From contig CM072519.1 of the NCBI GenBank assembly GCA_036898135.1, positions 68,569,340-68,633,339 of the forward strand: DNA of 64,000 bases. The letters are read 5' to 3'. Below the pieces are notes generated by a model that saw nothing but the letters and a program-made list of their open reading frames with translations, had not been told where the DNA came from and made no database searches. The position numbers and the translations under genes are program-made. This document shows positions 1 to 9,953 of the stretch, one piece after another. This DNA is from Oncomelania hupensis. Taxonomy: Eukaryota > Mollusca > Gastropoda > Littorinimorpha > Pomatiopsidae. Within the stretch, counting starts at the first letter, position 1, and each line of letters starts with the position of its first letter.

Positions 1-1
1 C

Positions 2-178
2 CAGGACATGAGTGCCAGGATCTTTAAAGTCCGTGCTATGGAATGTATGTGTGCACAGACTATTCCTCAGTATTATACTCTATCCAAAGGAGGAAAGAAA
101 ATGGCTCAGATCATTTTGGTTGATGTTAGTGGTGACAGATTTGAGCAGGAAGTGAAGCAATTGCGTGAAACAGTTGGT
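2..178 (+). CDS. possible 3' end of an unidentified coding exon (partial)
   Basis: The frame is open from the left edge. It encodes about 59 residues ending ...EQEVKQLRETVG, with mixed composition and a short charged helix-like end. A strong donor (GTGAGT at 179-184) follows immediately after a complete codon, so the exon would end in phase 0. The upstream end lies outside the window, and the ATG at 8 need not be the start. I do not recognise the protein family. It could also be a chance open frame, since nothing downstream continues it within view. Confidence 0.3.
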
Positions 179-883
179 GTGAGTGTGTGGCGGTTGTTAA
201 TGATTTTATGATGGTGGCAAGTTGTGTGTTGTGTTCGAAGCCAAAATGACTGAACTTTGAAATGCAGTATTTGAAATTAATATTGGAGATAAAATGAAAG
301 AGAGAAGTGTGTGTGTGTGTGCGGGTGCATGGACGTTAAAGAGAGATCACTTGTGTACTTGCTAGTCAATTATGCCAGTATAAATGGCTATTTCCCATTT
401 TGAATGCTGAAATTGTGAGTTTAGTTTGGTCAAGGTTGTGTGCTACTGATTGTTTCAACCATCACATATTATTTATTATCAAAAGACCATGCTTTGTGTA
501 TAAATCAGAAACTGAAAACTCAGTAAACTAGTAATGTTGTTGGGCACCTGCAAACATTGATGAACATTCTCACGACAATAATTAAATTTCTACGATTTAT
601 TGAATAGTGATCGACATTTAGGTTGATATGTATATCAGTGTTTTATAACATTTTTATGTCCACAAAATCAAAATTGTCATAATTTGTGATTGTTTCAGCA
701 ATATAAAGCTATCATTCCGAGATGTGATTTTGAGGTATAATAATCCATTATTAAAGTGATTGTTGGGTCATTTATTTGAACTTTTTACTGTAGATAGTAT
801 GTTTATAGAAGTTTGTAATCCGCTTCGGAGGTGAAAAGTTATAAACAAGCATTTATGCAGCTTTAAAATACATTCGGTCCATT
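179..883. other. no gene seen; AT-rich, intron-like
   Basis: Only a short TG run near 306-320 stands out. If the left-edge exon is real, this is its following intron. Confidence 0.4.
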
Positions 884-987
884 ATAATGTCACTTTGAGA
901 GTGTCTCCCTGTACATTCCATTACACCTCATGCGATAATGTCACTTTGAGAGTGTCTCCCTGTACATTCAATTACGCCTCATGCGAT
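884..987. repeat. 51-bp tandem duplication (2 copies)
   Basis: Copy 1 is 884-934 and copy 2 is 935-985, differing at two positions. The second copy supplies the last codons and stop of the minus-strand candidate exon at 968-1092. Confidence 0.85.
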
Positions 988-1092
988 ACCACAGGTCCAG
1001 AACCAGAGGTATAGAAACAGCCCCTGCAAATCTTCCCAACACTCTCTCATAGTCTCGATTCAGCGCCGGTGGCTTCTTCATGTTTTTTGCAC
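968..1092 (-). CDS. candidate small exon, 37-residue ORF
   Basis: On the minus strand a pyrimidine-rich tract ends in CAG at 1093-1095. It is followed by a short leader and an ATG at 1081. The ORF encodes MKKPPALNRDYERVLGRFAG and 17 more residues, ending ...LDLWYRMRRN with a stop at 968. It has a basic, helix-like start and a short hydrophobic stretch (AVSIPLVLDLW), so a small membrane protein is conceivable. I do not recognise it. The tract upstream partly coincides with the 3' tail of LINE alpha, so the apparent splice acceptor may be fortuitous. Confidence 0.25.
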
Positions 1093-1371
1093 CTGTAAAG
1101 GGTATTGTAAGAGAAGATAAAGATAAGATAACAATTTTATTTAACAAGGGTAAAAGAGTAAGCATTTGGTGTGCTTTTTTACATCTTGCCCTTGGGTCTT
1201 GAACAATAATAATAACAACAAGTATAACAAAATAACTTTATAACAATAACATCTTAATGTAACAATATAATCAAGATCTGAGCACACCTGGAAATAGGCA
1301 TGAACTCACACATACACACACATTTATTTAAAACAATTTAATGAATGTTCTCCAATTAAGTAGCTAATTAA

Positions 1372-2396
1372 TTAATTTCTTATGTGTTGTAAAAGATGTA
1401 TTCTAAAAGATGTGTATTTAGTGACTGCACTTTGGAGAACTTCTGGAAAGTTATTCCATAAAGTAGAACCTGCATATGACAGATTGATTTTAAACAGATC
1501 AATTCTTGGAAATGGGATATTTAGTTTTTTTAAAAATAAAATCTGGCCGATTTTCTATGAAAAAAAGAAGAAGATGGGGTGCATTACCAGAAAGGATTTT
1601 GTGCATGAAAATTCCTCTATTAAATTTTAATCTGTTGGCAAGAGGTAGTATGTTGATCTGTTCATAGTCAGAGAGATTTTGTTTTTAAGAATAACCGTTG
1701 TAATTGCACGTTTATGAGTTCTAAATAAAGGCTTCATGGCGTTGCCACTAGCATTATCCCAAATAGTTGAAGAATAATTAATAAATGGCTGAATATGTAA
1801 AGAATGAAATAGTTTACGAGAATGCAAATTTAAGATATGTCTAATCCTTGATAATTCATAAGTTCTTCTAGAAATGGTTTTATTAATATTTAAAATATGT
1901 TGCATCCAAGACAAATTATTATTATCTAAAATCACGCCAAGAAGTTTATGACATTGAACTTCAACTATTTTGTTGCAAAGTTTTAGAGGAGGGAGTTTCA
2001 TAGAGAAACTTTGCTTTTTTTGCCTCGTTGTAATTAGCATGGATTTTGTTTTGTCTGGATTAAGTGCCGTGATTAAATTCAATCGATTGCTGTTGTTCAT
2101 TTGCCCCTCTTTGCAAAGAGTATGCTAAATTACACATTTCTTCATTCTTGGAGTGTAATGTTGTGTCATCCGCAAAGAGATCACAAGATGTAGAAATATC
2201 AAGGGGAAGATCATTTATGTATACAGAAAATAGTAAAGACCCTAAAATCGATCCTTAAGGTACTCCAGCAGTAATAGCCTCAAACTGTGATTTTTGGTTA
2301 TTTATAAAAACGCACTGCTCTCTTTCAAAGATGAAAGATGTTAAAAGATCAAGAGATTTAAAGGTAATATAATTGTAATTTTTAATAAGAGAAGGT
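1372..2396 (-). pseudogene. LINE alpha RT, second half and C-terminal region
   Basis: Translation of the minus strand shows the palm motif GVP-stop-GSILGSLLF, in which the usual Gln codon CAA is TAA, then the catalytic box LFADDTTLHS. A frameshift near 2100 leads into NPDKTKSMLITTRQK and KLLGVILDNNNLSW, both typical of the region after the catalytic box. A second frameshift near 1627 leads into RGIFMHKILSGNAP and STLWNNFPEVL, with a stop at 1372-1374. The protein would be non-functional. Confidence 0.85.
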
Positions 2397-2639
2397 ATTA
2401 CTGCTCGCCCTCCCAATTCATACACGGAAGTCACAACGCAGGTGTAGGTATAGGTTGAAATTTTATTCAGTACAACTGTACCCCGTGACCTGGTGAAAAC
2501 TAGAAACTAGGTATAAATATCTAGTACCACAACAAATGCAATAAATGGCAAACACTGAGATCGGCTTCATACAAACACAAGAGATAAAAAAAAAGAAAGA
2601 AAGAAAGAGACAAAGACACAGACAGACAGACAGACAGAC

Positions 2640-2693
<54 letters not shown>

Positions 2694-3840
2694 CAGAAAT
2701 GCATCATATTATTATAAATCAAGCAATGAACAAAAGCCACATATCTTGGCAATATCGTCGAGTGTGGACTCAAAACGTACAACTGATCAAAAAATTTATC
2801 GCTAACATTCGAAACAAGTTTAAGCATAAGTTCAATAAACGATGATATAAAGAATGAAACAGAAAGACTTATCCAAAATGATAGATCGTGGCCTAAACAA
2901 TATAAAATATTCGAGTATTTACCTTGGAACCGCGTATTGGGGCGATACAGTACAAAACTGGTGCGATCGAACAAGACTTGTTCCTCGTATCAAGGTTGAC
3001 ATAAAAGTGAAGCGGAATTCCAAAATTCATCTAGGCTTACTTATTACCAAAAAAATCAATTTGTGAACCCAAAAGAGCCTCGTTGTCAAACTTATAATTA
3101 GCATTCTTCTCAGTTCGCTTTTATGGCAACAGTAATTCCTATAGCAGAACAGCGCGGAACGTGATATTAAGTGGGTTAATAAACAAGCAAAAAACGTGCT
3201 GCTCGGTGCCAGGTATTACTAGCACAAAAAACTTAGCGTTGAACAATACAGTGAGCGATTTGAATGCATACGACCCAAAGCACACACGTTGGCACGTACA
3301 GGAGCTACAAATGATTACATGTGCAGCACAGAAAGATAGATGAAAAACAAAGCATCAAGGCATAACAAAAAATCCGTCCAAAGCCAAATAAGGATAATAT
3401 TGTCAACCAAAAAATAAGACACAAGACAACTCAGACTTCCAATACAAATAAATCTGATCTAGATAGTGGTGTCTCATTAGCTTTTTATCATCGTTCAAAC
3501 GTCTTCATTGGCACAAGGGGGAAGAAGACCAGAGGGTTGGGGGGGGGAGGAATACATACATACCAAACAGACATTCATAAAACAAAACAAACAACAACAA
3601 AGTGTAACGGATTACAACAAAAAATAGACGAAACAGGTGGCCACACAACATGAAATAATAACTAAAGAGCTCTTATTATTAGCCCTTCCGCGCGCTGAAA
3701 GGACTAATAAGGCTTGAGGGGGACGAAAGCATAATAAGGGGGGAGGGGGGATAACGACACAAGACGAAAGAGAACAAGGGAGGACAACGAGAAAGACAAG
3801 AAGACGCATTTCCATACAGACTCAACACACTGGCAAGCAC
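2397..3840. mobile_element. 1,444-bp insertion in LINE alpha with 7-bp target duplication
   Basis: AGAAGGT occurs at 2390-2396 and at 3841-3847. Deleting the insert and one copy rejoins the host LINE on the minus strand as ...IDHDLLLLKNYNY, the expected RT sequence, so the borders are well fixed. The insert carries no recognisable protein. Its ends have a weak imperfect inverted repeat on the minus strand (TGCTTGCC near the start, GGCGAGCA near the end). A minus-strand AATAAA lies close to that strand's 3' end. A solo LTR-like or other non-autonomous element is possible; the class is unresolved. Confidence 0.75.
2617..2692. repeat. (GACA)n(GA)n microsatellite
   Basis: Compound tetranucleotide then dinucleotide run inside the 1.4-kb insertion. 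Confidence 0.95.
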
Positions 3841-4736
3841 AGAAGGTCATGGTCAATTATATCAAAAGCTTTTCCGAAGTCAACGAATATTGCTCCAGAA
3901 AGTGTGTGCTCATAAACATTATTAAGCCATTGTTCTATCATAGATGTAAGAGCTGTATGACAAGAATGCTTAGCTCTGAAGCCAGATTGATTTTCATGCA
4001 ACAGGTTATTTTTTGTTAAATTATCTAGAATATGGTGGTTAATGTGTTTTTTAAGTGGCTTGGATAAGATAGACAGAAATGAAATGGGTCTATAATTTGA
4101 TGGGTCAGAACTATCACCAGACTTAAAAAGCGGAATAACTTTAACATGATAGGAAAACAGGATTTGTCAATGCATAAATTGTATATATAGGTTAAAGTCT
4201 CAGTAATAAGTGGAGCATACAGTTTTAATATTTTACCATCTAGTTCAACTCCTCTTGAATTTGTTTGCTTCAGGTTTCTTAGTGTTTGATAAACAAATTC
4301 AGTTGACAAAAAATGAATATAGGTTTTGTTTTTGATGTTTTTAGACTGACAAAATTCTGCTAATTAATTATTTTCCTTTGATTTGTCATCAGTTATCTGA
4401 CGTTTTGACAAAATGTAAATTCAGTGTTTGAGGGGATATATCCTTAATTACTGTTGATGTAGGTACTTTGTTAGATAAATGATTGTTTTCCAAATTATTT
4501 TAGAACTGTTTTGGGAGGATATTAAGTTTTTAATATGTGTTTTCATTTTATTTCTCTTGAGTAAAGTTACTACATTTCTTTCTTTGTTTTTTATATTTAT
4601 TTTCATTATCACGTTCTTTAACCATTTTTTAAGATTAATGGTTTGTTGCAATTCACTGTTTAGCCATGTTGGTTTAGAATAAGATTTAACTCGTTTTGTA
4701 TAAATAGGAACATGTTTGTTATGTATATTTATAAAT
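3841..4736 (-). pseudogene. LINE alpha linker and first half of RT
   Basis: The minus strand shows a linker (SKPTWLNSELQQ near 4660-4690, followed by basic helices). Next come fragments resembling GVELDGKILKLYAPLI, then KVIPLFKSGDSSDPSNYRPI, SGFRAKHSCHTAL and the motif A sequence IFVDFGKAFDIIDHDLL. Several frame changes break it up. It joins directly to the second half at 2396 once the 1.4-kb insertion is removed. Confidence 0.85.
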
Positions 4737-4994
4737 TTATATGTATGTGTTTTGTTGATAATTTATAATGATGGTTGTATTCTATTTTGTTTTTGTAACC
4801 GGGGGTTCGCGTAGTTGAGGTAAACCCTCAGCCGTCCCCCGCGTGGGATGTCTTTATTGTAAAGTGACTGGCCGGTGGAGGGCGTTTAATTTTCCCACTA
4901 GGGTTGTTTCAGCAGATCTTTTATGCGGATCGGGGGTTGTCCGGTCCTGATTTGGCTCGGAAGAGTCCGCTGGACCTAAAGCAACAATCAATCA
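4737..4994 (+). mobile_element. ACCCC element, copy A (5'-truncated, 258 bp)
   Basis: This is the 3' third of the element described in full at 7368-8052, ending in AATC repeats. The 12-bp target duplication ATATTTATAAAT lies at 4725-4736 and 4995-5006. Removing the insert restores the LINE alpha reading frame (INIHNKHVPIYTKRVK on the minus strand). 5' truncation with a target duplication is the hallmark of target-primed reverse transcription. The second short ORF is broken here by a stop. Confidence 0.92.
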
Positions 4995-5345
4995 ATATTT
5001 ATAAATGTGTTATCCAGTGAAATAAAGCATCATCTGGATTAGGATTTGAGAGATTGCTGTTATGAAGGTCTAATAGAAAAACATCTTCATTAAATTTAGA
5101 GAATGATCAATATGTTATTATTTTATGACCTGGTTTAGTAATTTTTGCTCCCTCATTTTTCCATGTTAGACATACTGGATAATGGTCACGGCATCCATAA
5201 CAGGTACACACTCTTCTGTAGCATAAGCTTTGCTACTTGCGTAAATATGGTCGATGAGTGTACCAGTATCGACAGTTACTCAAAAATTAAGTTAAAGCAT
5301 AATAGTGAAAGTTGAGTCTTATTATCATCAAGAAAAGTCACAGCG
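4995..5345 (-). pseudogene. LINE alpha endonuclease C-terminal part
   Basis: The minus strand reads VDTGTLIDHIYASSKAY. After a frame change it continues CRDHYPVCLTWKNEGAKITK. The IDHIY and DHYPV motifs mark the end of APE-type LINE endonucleases. The N-terminal endonuclease motifs are not seen upstream. Confidence 0.75.
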
Positions 5346-5967
5346 TTAACAAGAACTGACTCGTTTAAACAAAAGACACTTGCATACACTTAAAATGAGG
5401 GTTATTGCGCATTTGTCAATTAAATTCGAGTAAGAACTTTTAAACACTGCAAGAATGTCAGTTGAAGTTCTTACAGGTGTCACTGAATGTCATTTGAAGT
5501 TCTCACAGGTGTCACTGTCACCAGGAATAATCGCAGAAAAAATTAGAACTGTTTCTTTGCGCTATTACAACACGTATTAAATAATGTCACTGCAAAACCT
5601 AAGAATAGTGGTGTTAGAAACAAAAGTGTACAAATAATATATACGTCTTAACAAAATATAAATCCAGGCTATTTCAAACGGCAGCCTTATGTTATAACAT
5701 CTACTACTGGATATAACACAGTTTCCTATGAGCAGTCGGGACAGATAACCAAAGAGTGCTTTCTTCTCCTTATTATTTAAGGGTGATAAAAATGACCCTG
5801 TTTTGTAAGGTCCAAAGGGATGTCATTGTGAACCTGCTGTGGTTACTGGATGATATGGGTTGGGCCTGGGGCTCATGAAGTCGTTCAACAGCGGTTGTGG
5901 AGGCACTTGACGGGGAACAGTGTCAAAGGAGTTGTGAGGAAACAAGTGGGTCCCTTCAGCGACCGGT
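5346..5967. other. no gene seen
   Basis: Unassigned sequence. It contains a 32-bp tandem pair at about 5454-5517 (around TTGAAGTTCT-ACAGGTGTCACTG). Confidence 0.4.
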
Positions 5968-6396
5968 GACCACAGAGGCTGCATGGGGCTTTCCGCTGAC
6001 CACAGAGGCTGCATGCATGGGGCTTTCTGCTGACCACAGAGGCTGCATAGGGCTTTCTGCTGACCACAGAGGCTGCATGCATGGGGCTTTCTGCTGACCA
6101 CAGAGGCTGCATGGGGCTTTCTGCTGACTACAGAGGCTGCATGCATGGGGCTTTCTGCTGACCACAGAGGCTGCATGCATGGGGCTTTCTGCTGACCACA
6201 GAGGCTGCAAGGGGCTTTCTGCTGACTACAGAGGCTGCATGGGGCTTTCCGCTGACTACAGAGGCTGCATGGGGCTCTCCGCTGACCACAGAGGCTGCAT
6301 GGGGCTCTCCGCTGACCACAGAGGCTGCATGGGGCTCTCCGCTGACCACAGAGGCTGGGGCTTTCCGTTAACCACAGAGGCTGCATGGGGCTTTCG
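5968..6396. repeat. 30/34-bp minisatellite
   Basis: About 14 copies of a unit built on GACCACAGAGGCTGCATGG plus GGCTTTCTGCT. Some units carry an extra CATG that makes TGCATGCATG, so lengths alternate between 30 and 34 bp. The long open frames on both strands follow from the unit length and are not evidence of a gene. Confidence 0.95.
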
Positions 6397-6708
6397 GTTC
6401 AGCGTAGGATTTGGGTGTCGACCACCTGATGGTCGTTGTGAAACCTTATAATGTTGACGCTGGTATCAACCATCTGTTGAATACGACGGGGGTTCTGCGA
6501 CAATAGGTTATGACGCTGGTTCTGAATTCTTGATTTAACGGTCGCAGAGTAGCAGCGTTTTATGTTGACAGCAAGGTCACTTCTACCCCGAGTGTTAGAT
6601 GCACAGTGTCCTTCATCCAGCCTGTTTTAACACCACTTGTCTTGGTGTAGAAGGCAGTGTCATTGTCTACTCCAGATGCGACAGGCAAAATATAAATGCT
6701 AAAATATC

Positions 6709-7367
6709 ATGCGACAGGCGGAGTGGAACCACATCAACCAAACCATCGAGGATAGTCTGAAGGAAAACAACACCAAACCCTTCTGGCGATACGTCAAGTC
6801 ACGCCGACAGGACAACGCTGGAGTCTCGCCACTCTACAAAGGAGGCTCCCTACACAGCGACAGTACCTCCAAGGCCAAGATACTACTGCAGCAGTTCCAG
6901 TCCGTCTTCACGAAACGTGACGACTCCCCTCCTCCGGAGCTGAAGGGTGCTCCAGTCCCATCGCTTGAGAAGCTTACCATCACCATCGAGGGCGTTGCAA
7001 AACTCCTAAGGAACCTCAAGCCCAACAAAGCATCTGGCCCAGACGGCATCCCGGATCGCATCCTAAAGACGTGCGCCGACTCCATCGCTCCCTCCCTGAC
7101 TGCTATATTCAACACCTCCATCGAGGCAGGACAACTACCAAAGGATTGGCTATCGGCAAACACATCTTCCGTCTACAAGAAAGGCGACAGAAACAAAGCA
7201 GAGAACTATCGCCCAGTGTCCTTGACCTCAGTCGCCTGTAAACTATTAGAGCACATCATCTGCCACCACCTTCACAAGCACTTTGAACAGCACGGAGTGC
7301 TATCCAGCCGCAACCATGGCTTCAGGACCGGCCACTCATGTGAAACCCAGCTGCTCACCACCATGCA
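6709..7367 (+). pseudogene. LINE beta RT, first part
   Basis: About 219 residues: a linker (NNTKPFWRYVKSRRQDNAGV), then LLRNLKPNKASGPDGIPDRI, IFNTSIEAGQLPKDWLSA, KKGDRNKAENYRPVSLTSV and FRTGHSCETQLLTTMQ. These are the usual N-terminal RT blocks of CR1/jockey-type LINEs. The frame runs into copy B at 7368. It continues at 8062 as QDILSSHDAG when the insert and one 9-bp duplication are removed. Confidence 0.92.
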
Positions 7368-8052
7368 ACCCCTTGGGGTCATGAGCAATCTTGCCACTGT
7401 AGATTGTTCTAACCTATAAAGGGAAAAGTGAAAGCCCCAGTTGAAAACCTGTCTTTCCTTTATAGGAATGACCATTTCACTGCGGCAACAGTACCCCCGT
7501 TGGAGTGCCGGGGGTTTCAGTATAAATAGTATCCCCATTTTCTGGAAATTTAGTGCTTTAAATTCCCACTGTCGCTGTCTTCCTCATTTGCTCTTTCCCA
7601 TTCCTGCTCTGTCCTATCACTCTGCTATACTATCTTCTTCGCTAGATCAATGACCTACCTTTTTTCTTGAAAACTCTTCCTGGACAAGACTCCTTGTTTG
7701 TGTCTGAGGTCTGTTGGATCAGCTTGGGAGTGTTGGACGCTTTCTGCCGGGTGGTCACTAGGGCTTCCTATGATTGTATTATTTAGCACTATAGGCATTT
7801 TATATGTATGTGTTTTGTTGATGATTTATAATGATGTTTGTATTCTATTTTGTTCTTGTAACCGGGGGTTCGAGTAGTTGGGGTAAAGCCTCAGCCGTCC
7901 CCTGCGTGGGATGTCTTTATTGTAAAGTGACTGGCCGGTGGAGGGCATTCAATTTTCCCACTAGGGTTGTTTCGGCAGATCTTTTATGCGGATTGGGGGT
8001 TGTCCGGTCCTGATTTGGCTCGGAAGAGTCCGCTGGACATCAATCAATCAAT
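7368..8052 (+). mobile_element. ACCCC element, copy B (full length, 685 bp)
   Basis: The 9-bp target duplication CACCATGCA lies at 7359-7367 and 8053-8061. The element starts ACCCCTTGGGGT, a near-palindrome. It has a TATA-like box (AGTATAAATAGT, about 7520), a GC hairpin just upstream of it, and a conserved 3' block (GATTTGGCTCGGAAGAGTCC). It ends in AATC repeats. There is no RT and no clear tRNA-derived head. Two short ORFs (7441-7653, 70 residues; 7831-8013, 60 residues) recur in copy C. I read it as a non-autonomous element mobilised by an unseen LINE. Confidence 0.92.
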
Positions 8053-9241
8053 CACCATGCAGGACATCCTGTCGTCACATGATGCTGGCCACCAGACGGA
8101 CGTCGTCATACTCGACTTTAGCAAGGCGTTCGACACAGTACCGCACAGCAAGCTACTCCACAAGCTGGCCCACTACGGCGTGCGGGGCACTGTCCACACC
8201 TGGCTGACCAGTTTCCTGACCAAGCGGACGATGAGGGTAGTACTGGAGGGGGAGACATCTGAAGAGGTAGAGGTCGAGTCCGGCGTCCCACAGGGTACAG
8301 TGCTCGGACCGTTATTGTTCCTAAGCCATATCAACGACTTGTCGGACACCGTGAAGTCTACTGTCAGACTGTTTGTGGACGACTGCCTGCTGTACCGCCA
8401 GATCCGCTCCTTCCAAGACCATCTTGCCCTACAGGGCGACCTCAAGAGCTTAGAAGTGTGGGCCGCCCAGTGGGGGATGAGATTTAACGCGCAGAAATGC
8501 TACGTACTCTCCACCAGATCCAAGTCTCACTTCTTCTATAGCCTCGGAGACATCATCCTCCAACAGGTCGAGCAGAACCCCTACCTTGGCATCCAAATCT
8601 CAGCAGACCTCAAATGGGGACCACACATCACCAGCCTATGCAAGAGGGCAGGATCTACACTTGGCTTCCTACGCCGGAACCTTCGGAACTGCCCACAAGA
8701 GTGCCGTCGCCTTGCCTACATCGCTCTTGTTAGGTCCACCCTTGAGTATGGGTCGATGGTATGGGATCCCTACTACAAACAAGACATTGAGAGACTTGAA
8801 CGCATCCAACGCCTGGCTGCGAGGTTCATTACCAAGGATTACAAGTCCAGGGACCCAGGATGCATTGGCAGGATGCTCGAGTACCTCAAACTTCCCACAC
8901 TCCAGGAACGTCGCCAGCAACTCCGGCTGACGATGCTCTACAAGATCGCCAATGGTCTTGTCCCCGCCCTACCCCCTGATTCCTTCCTCACTCCTATGAG
9001 CGGCACTCGACGTAGGGTCAAACCTACAGCGTACGAGGGGTACGTGAACCAAAATATTATACTGAGACAGGCAACCTACAATAGCCGCTGTTTCACGGCT
9101 CCTCCCTCCAAGACAGAGCAGTACAGAGGCTCGTTCTTTGTAAAGACAGTGATCGAGTGGAACAGCCTCGACGATATCACCGTCACCATGCCCACGCCCA
9201 ACGCCTTCTCAGCAGCGTTAGGGCGGCAGAAACCAATGTGA
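8053..9241 (+). pseudogene. LINE beta RT catalytic and C-terminal part
   Basis: The single open frame shows VVILDFSKAFDTVPHSKLL (motif A), SGVPQGTVLGPLLF and the catalytic box LFVDDCLLYR, where the usual Ala is Val. It continues with YLGIQISADLKWGPHI, VRSTLEYGSMVWDPY, RIQRLAARFITKDY and VIEWNSLDDITVTMP before the stop. Both catalytic Asp residues are present. The open frame begins upstream inside copy B, but only sequence from about 8062 belongs to the RT. The gene is disrupted by insertion rather than by mutation. Confidence 0.92.
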
Positions 9242-9508
9242 ACAACCCTGTGTTTTTATCAAGTTTTTAACTGTTAGGATTATAACCTTTTAAACAGACA
9301 GTGTACCCATCGCCTACATCTGGGCAAACGGACTGTTAAAACCGCTAGGTACAGCAGCAAGAAGACCAGCTGAAGTGTAAATATGACTGTTAAAGAATTT
9401 TCTTAGATGCGCACACCCTAAAACGTCACGTTGATAGTCGTCATCGGCTTCTGTGGCGCACCCGCCAATCAACATCCACAGGCGGGCTATCCAGATCCAG
9501 ATCCAGAT

Positions 9509-9845
9509 AAAGAACTCCAGCAAACTGATGACAGGCTTGTTTGAGGCAATAGTTGGAGCTTTTGTAAGGCAGATAAGTCACGCAGAGTATATAACAGATG
9601 GCCTTTGGAATGGTCGGACACCAAGTTTGCATTCCATTTTCGCCAAATATTAAACACATTTAAAAAATGTATGAATACATGTCAGCAAACATCTGCTAAG
9701 CGTGAATTATATTATTTGTGTGCGCAATTATGATCTCGACCTCAGACGCACTTGATTATCGTTCACTCCATATAACATGATCTTGCTAGTGTAATCATGT
9801 AATTTGATTGTGAGATTTTTTTTAAAATAAATGGATCGTTGAATG
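9509..9845. other. no gene seen
   Basis: AT-rich spacer between the LINE beta tail and the next ACCCC-element relative. Confidence 0.4.
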
Positions 9846-9889
9846 TGTAATTCAGGTCTTGTTGACTATTCATTTCTCACTTTGTTGGT

Positions 9890-9953
9890 GCCGGTCCTGA
9901 TTTGGCTCGGAAGAGTCCGCTGGACCTAAAGCAACAATCAATCAATCAATCAA
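9890..9953 (+). mobile_element. ACCCC element, copy D (64-bp 3' end only)
   Basis: This is the last 64 bp of the element, ending in AATC repeats, flanked by the 11-bp duplication ACTTTGTTGGT at 9879-9889 and 9954-9964. It is nested in diverged copy E. Such extreme 5' truncation shows that about 60 bp of 3' end plus tail suffice to mark a complete insertion. Confidence 0.9.

Larger units (their letters stand above)
1110..5345 (-). mobile_element. LINE alpha: decayed non-LTR retrotransposon, twice interrupted
   Basis: Read on the minus strand it gives, in order, the end of an APE-type endonuclease, a linker, reverse transcriptase (RT) motifs, and a thumb/C-terminal region. A 3' UTR follows, ending near 1110 in an AATAAA-like stretch and TATCT-type short repeats. 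It contains frameshifts and stops, so it is dead. Two later insertions (2397-3840 and 4737-4994) split it; removing each with one flanking duplication rejoins the coding sequence. The architecture fits the CR1/L2/jockey-like groups broadly; I cannot place it more finely. The 5' end is unclear and it may be 5' truncated near 5345. Confidence 0.85.
6709..9508 (+). mobile_element. LINE beta: young, 5'-truncated non-LTR retrotransposon
   Basis: The body carries a linker, a full RT and a C-terminal region in one frame, interrupted only by ACCCC element copy B. The endonuclease is missing, so the copy is 5' truncated. After the stop at 9239-9241 comes a 3' UTR. It contains a small hairpin (ACCCGCC...GGCGGG, about 9459-9486) and ends in CCAGAT repeats near 9490-9508. 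Near-intact coding and few lesions suggest recent insertion. A 33-bp duplication (6676-6708 with 6709-6719) sits at its left border. Confidence 0.9.

Noticed and set aside
5823..6451. Long repetitive proteins on both strands
   Set aside because: The open frames come from a 30-bp unit length; 34-bp units shift the frame. Both strands are open over the same DNA and no splice or start context supports a gene.
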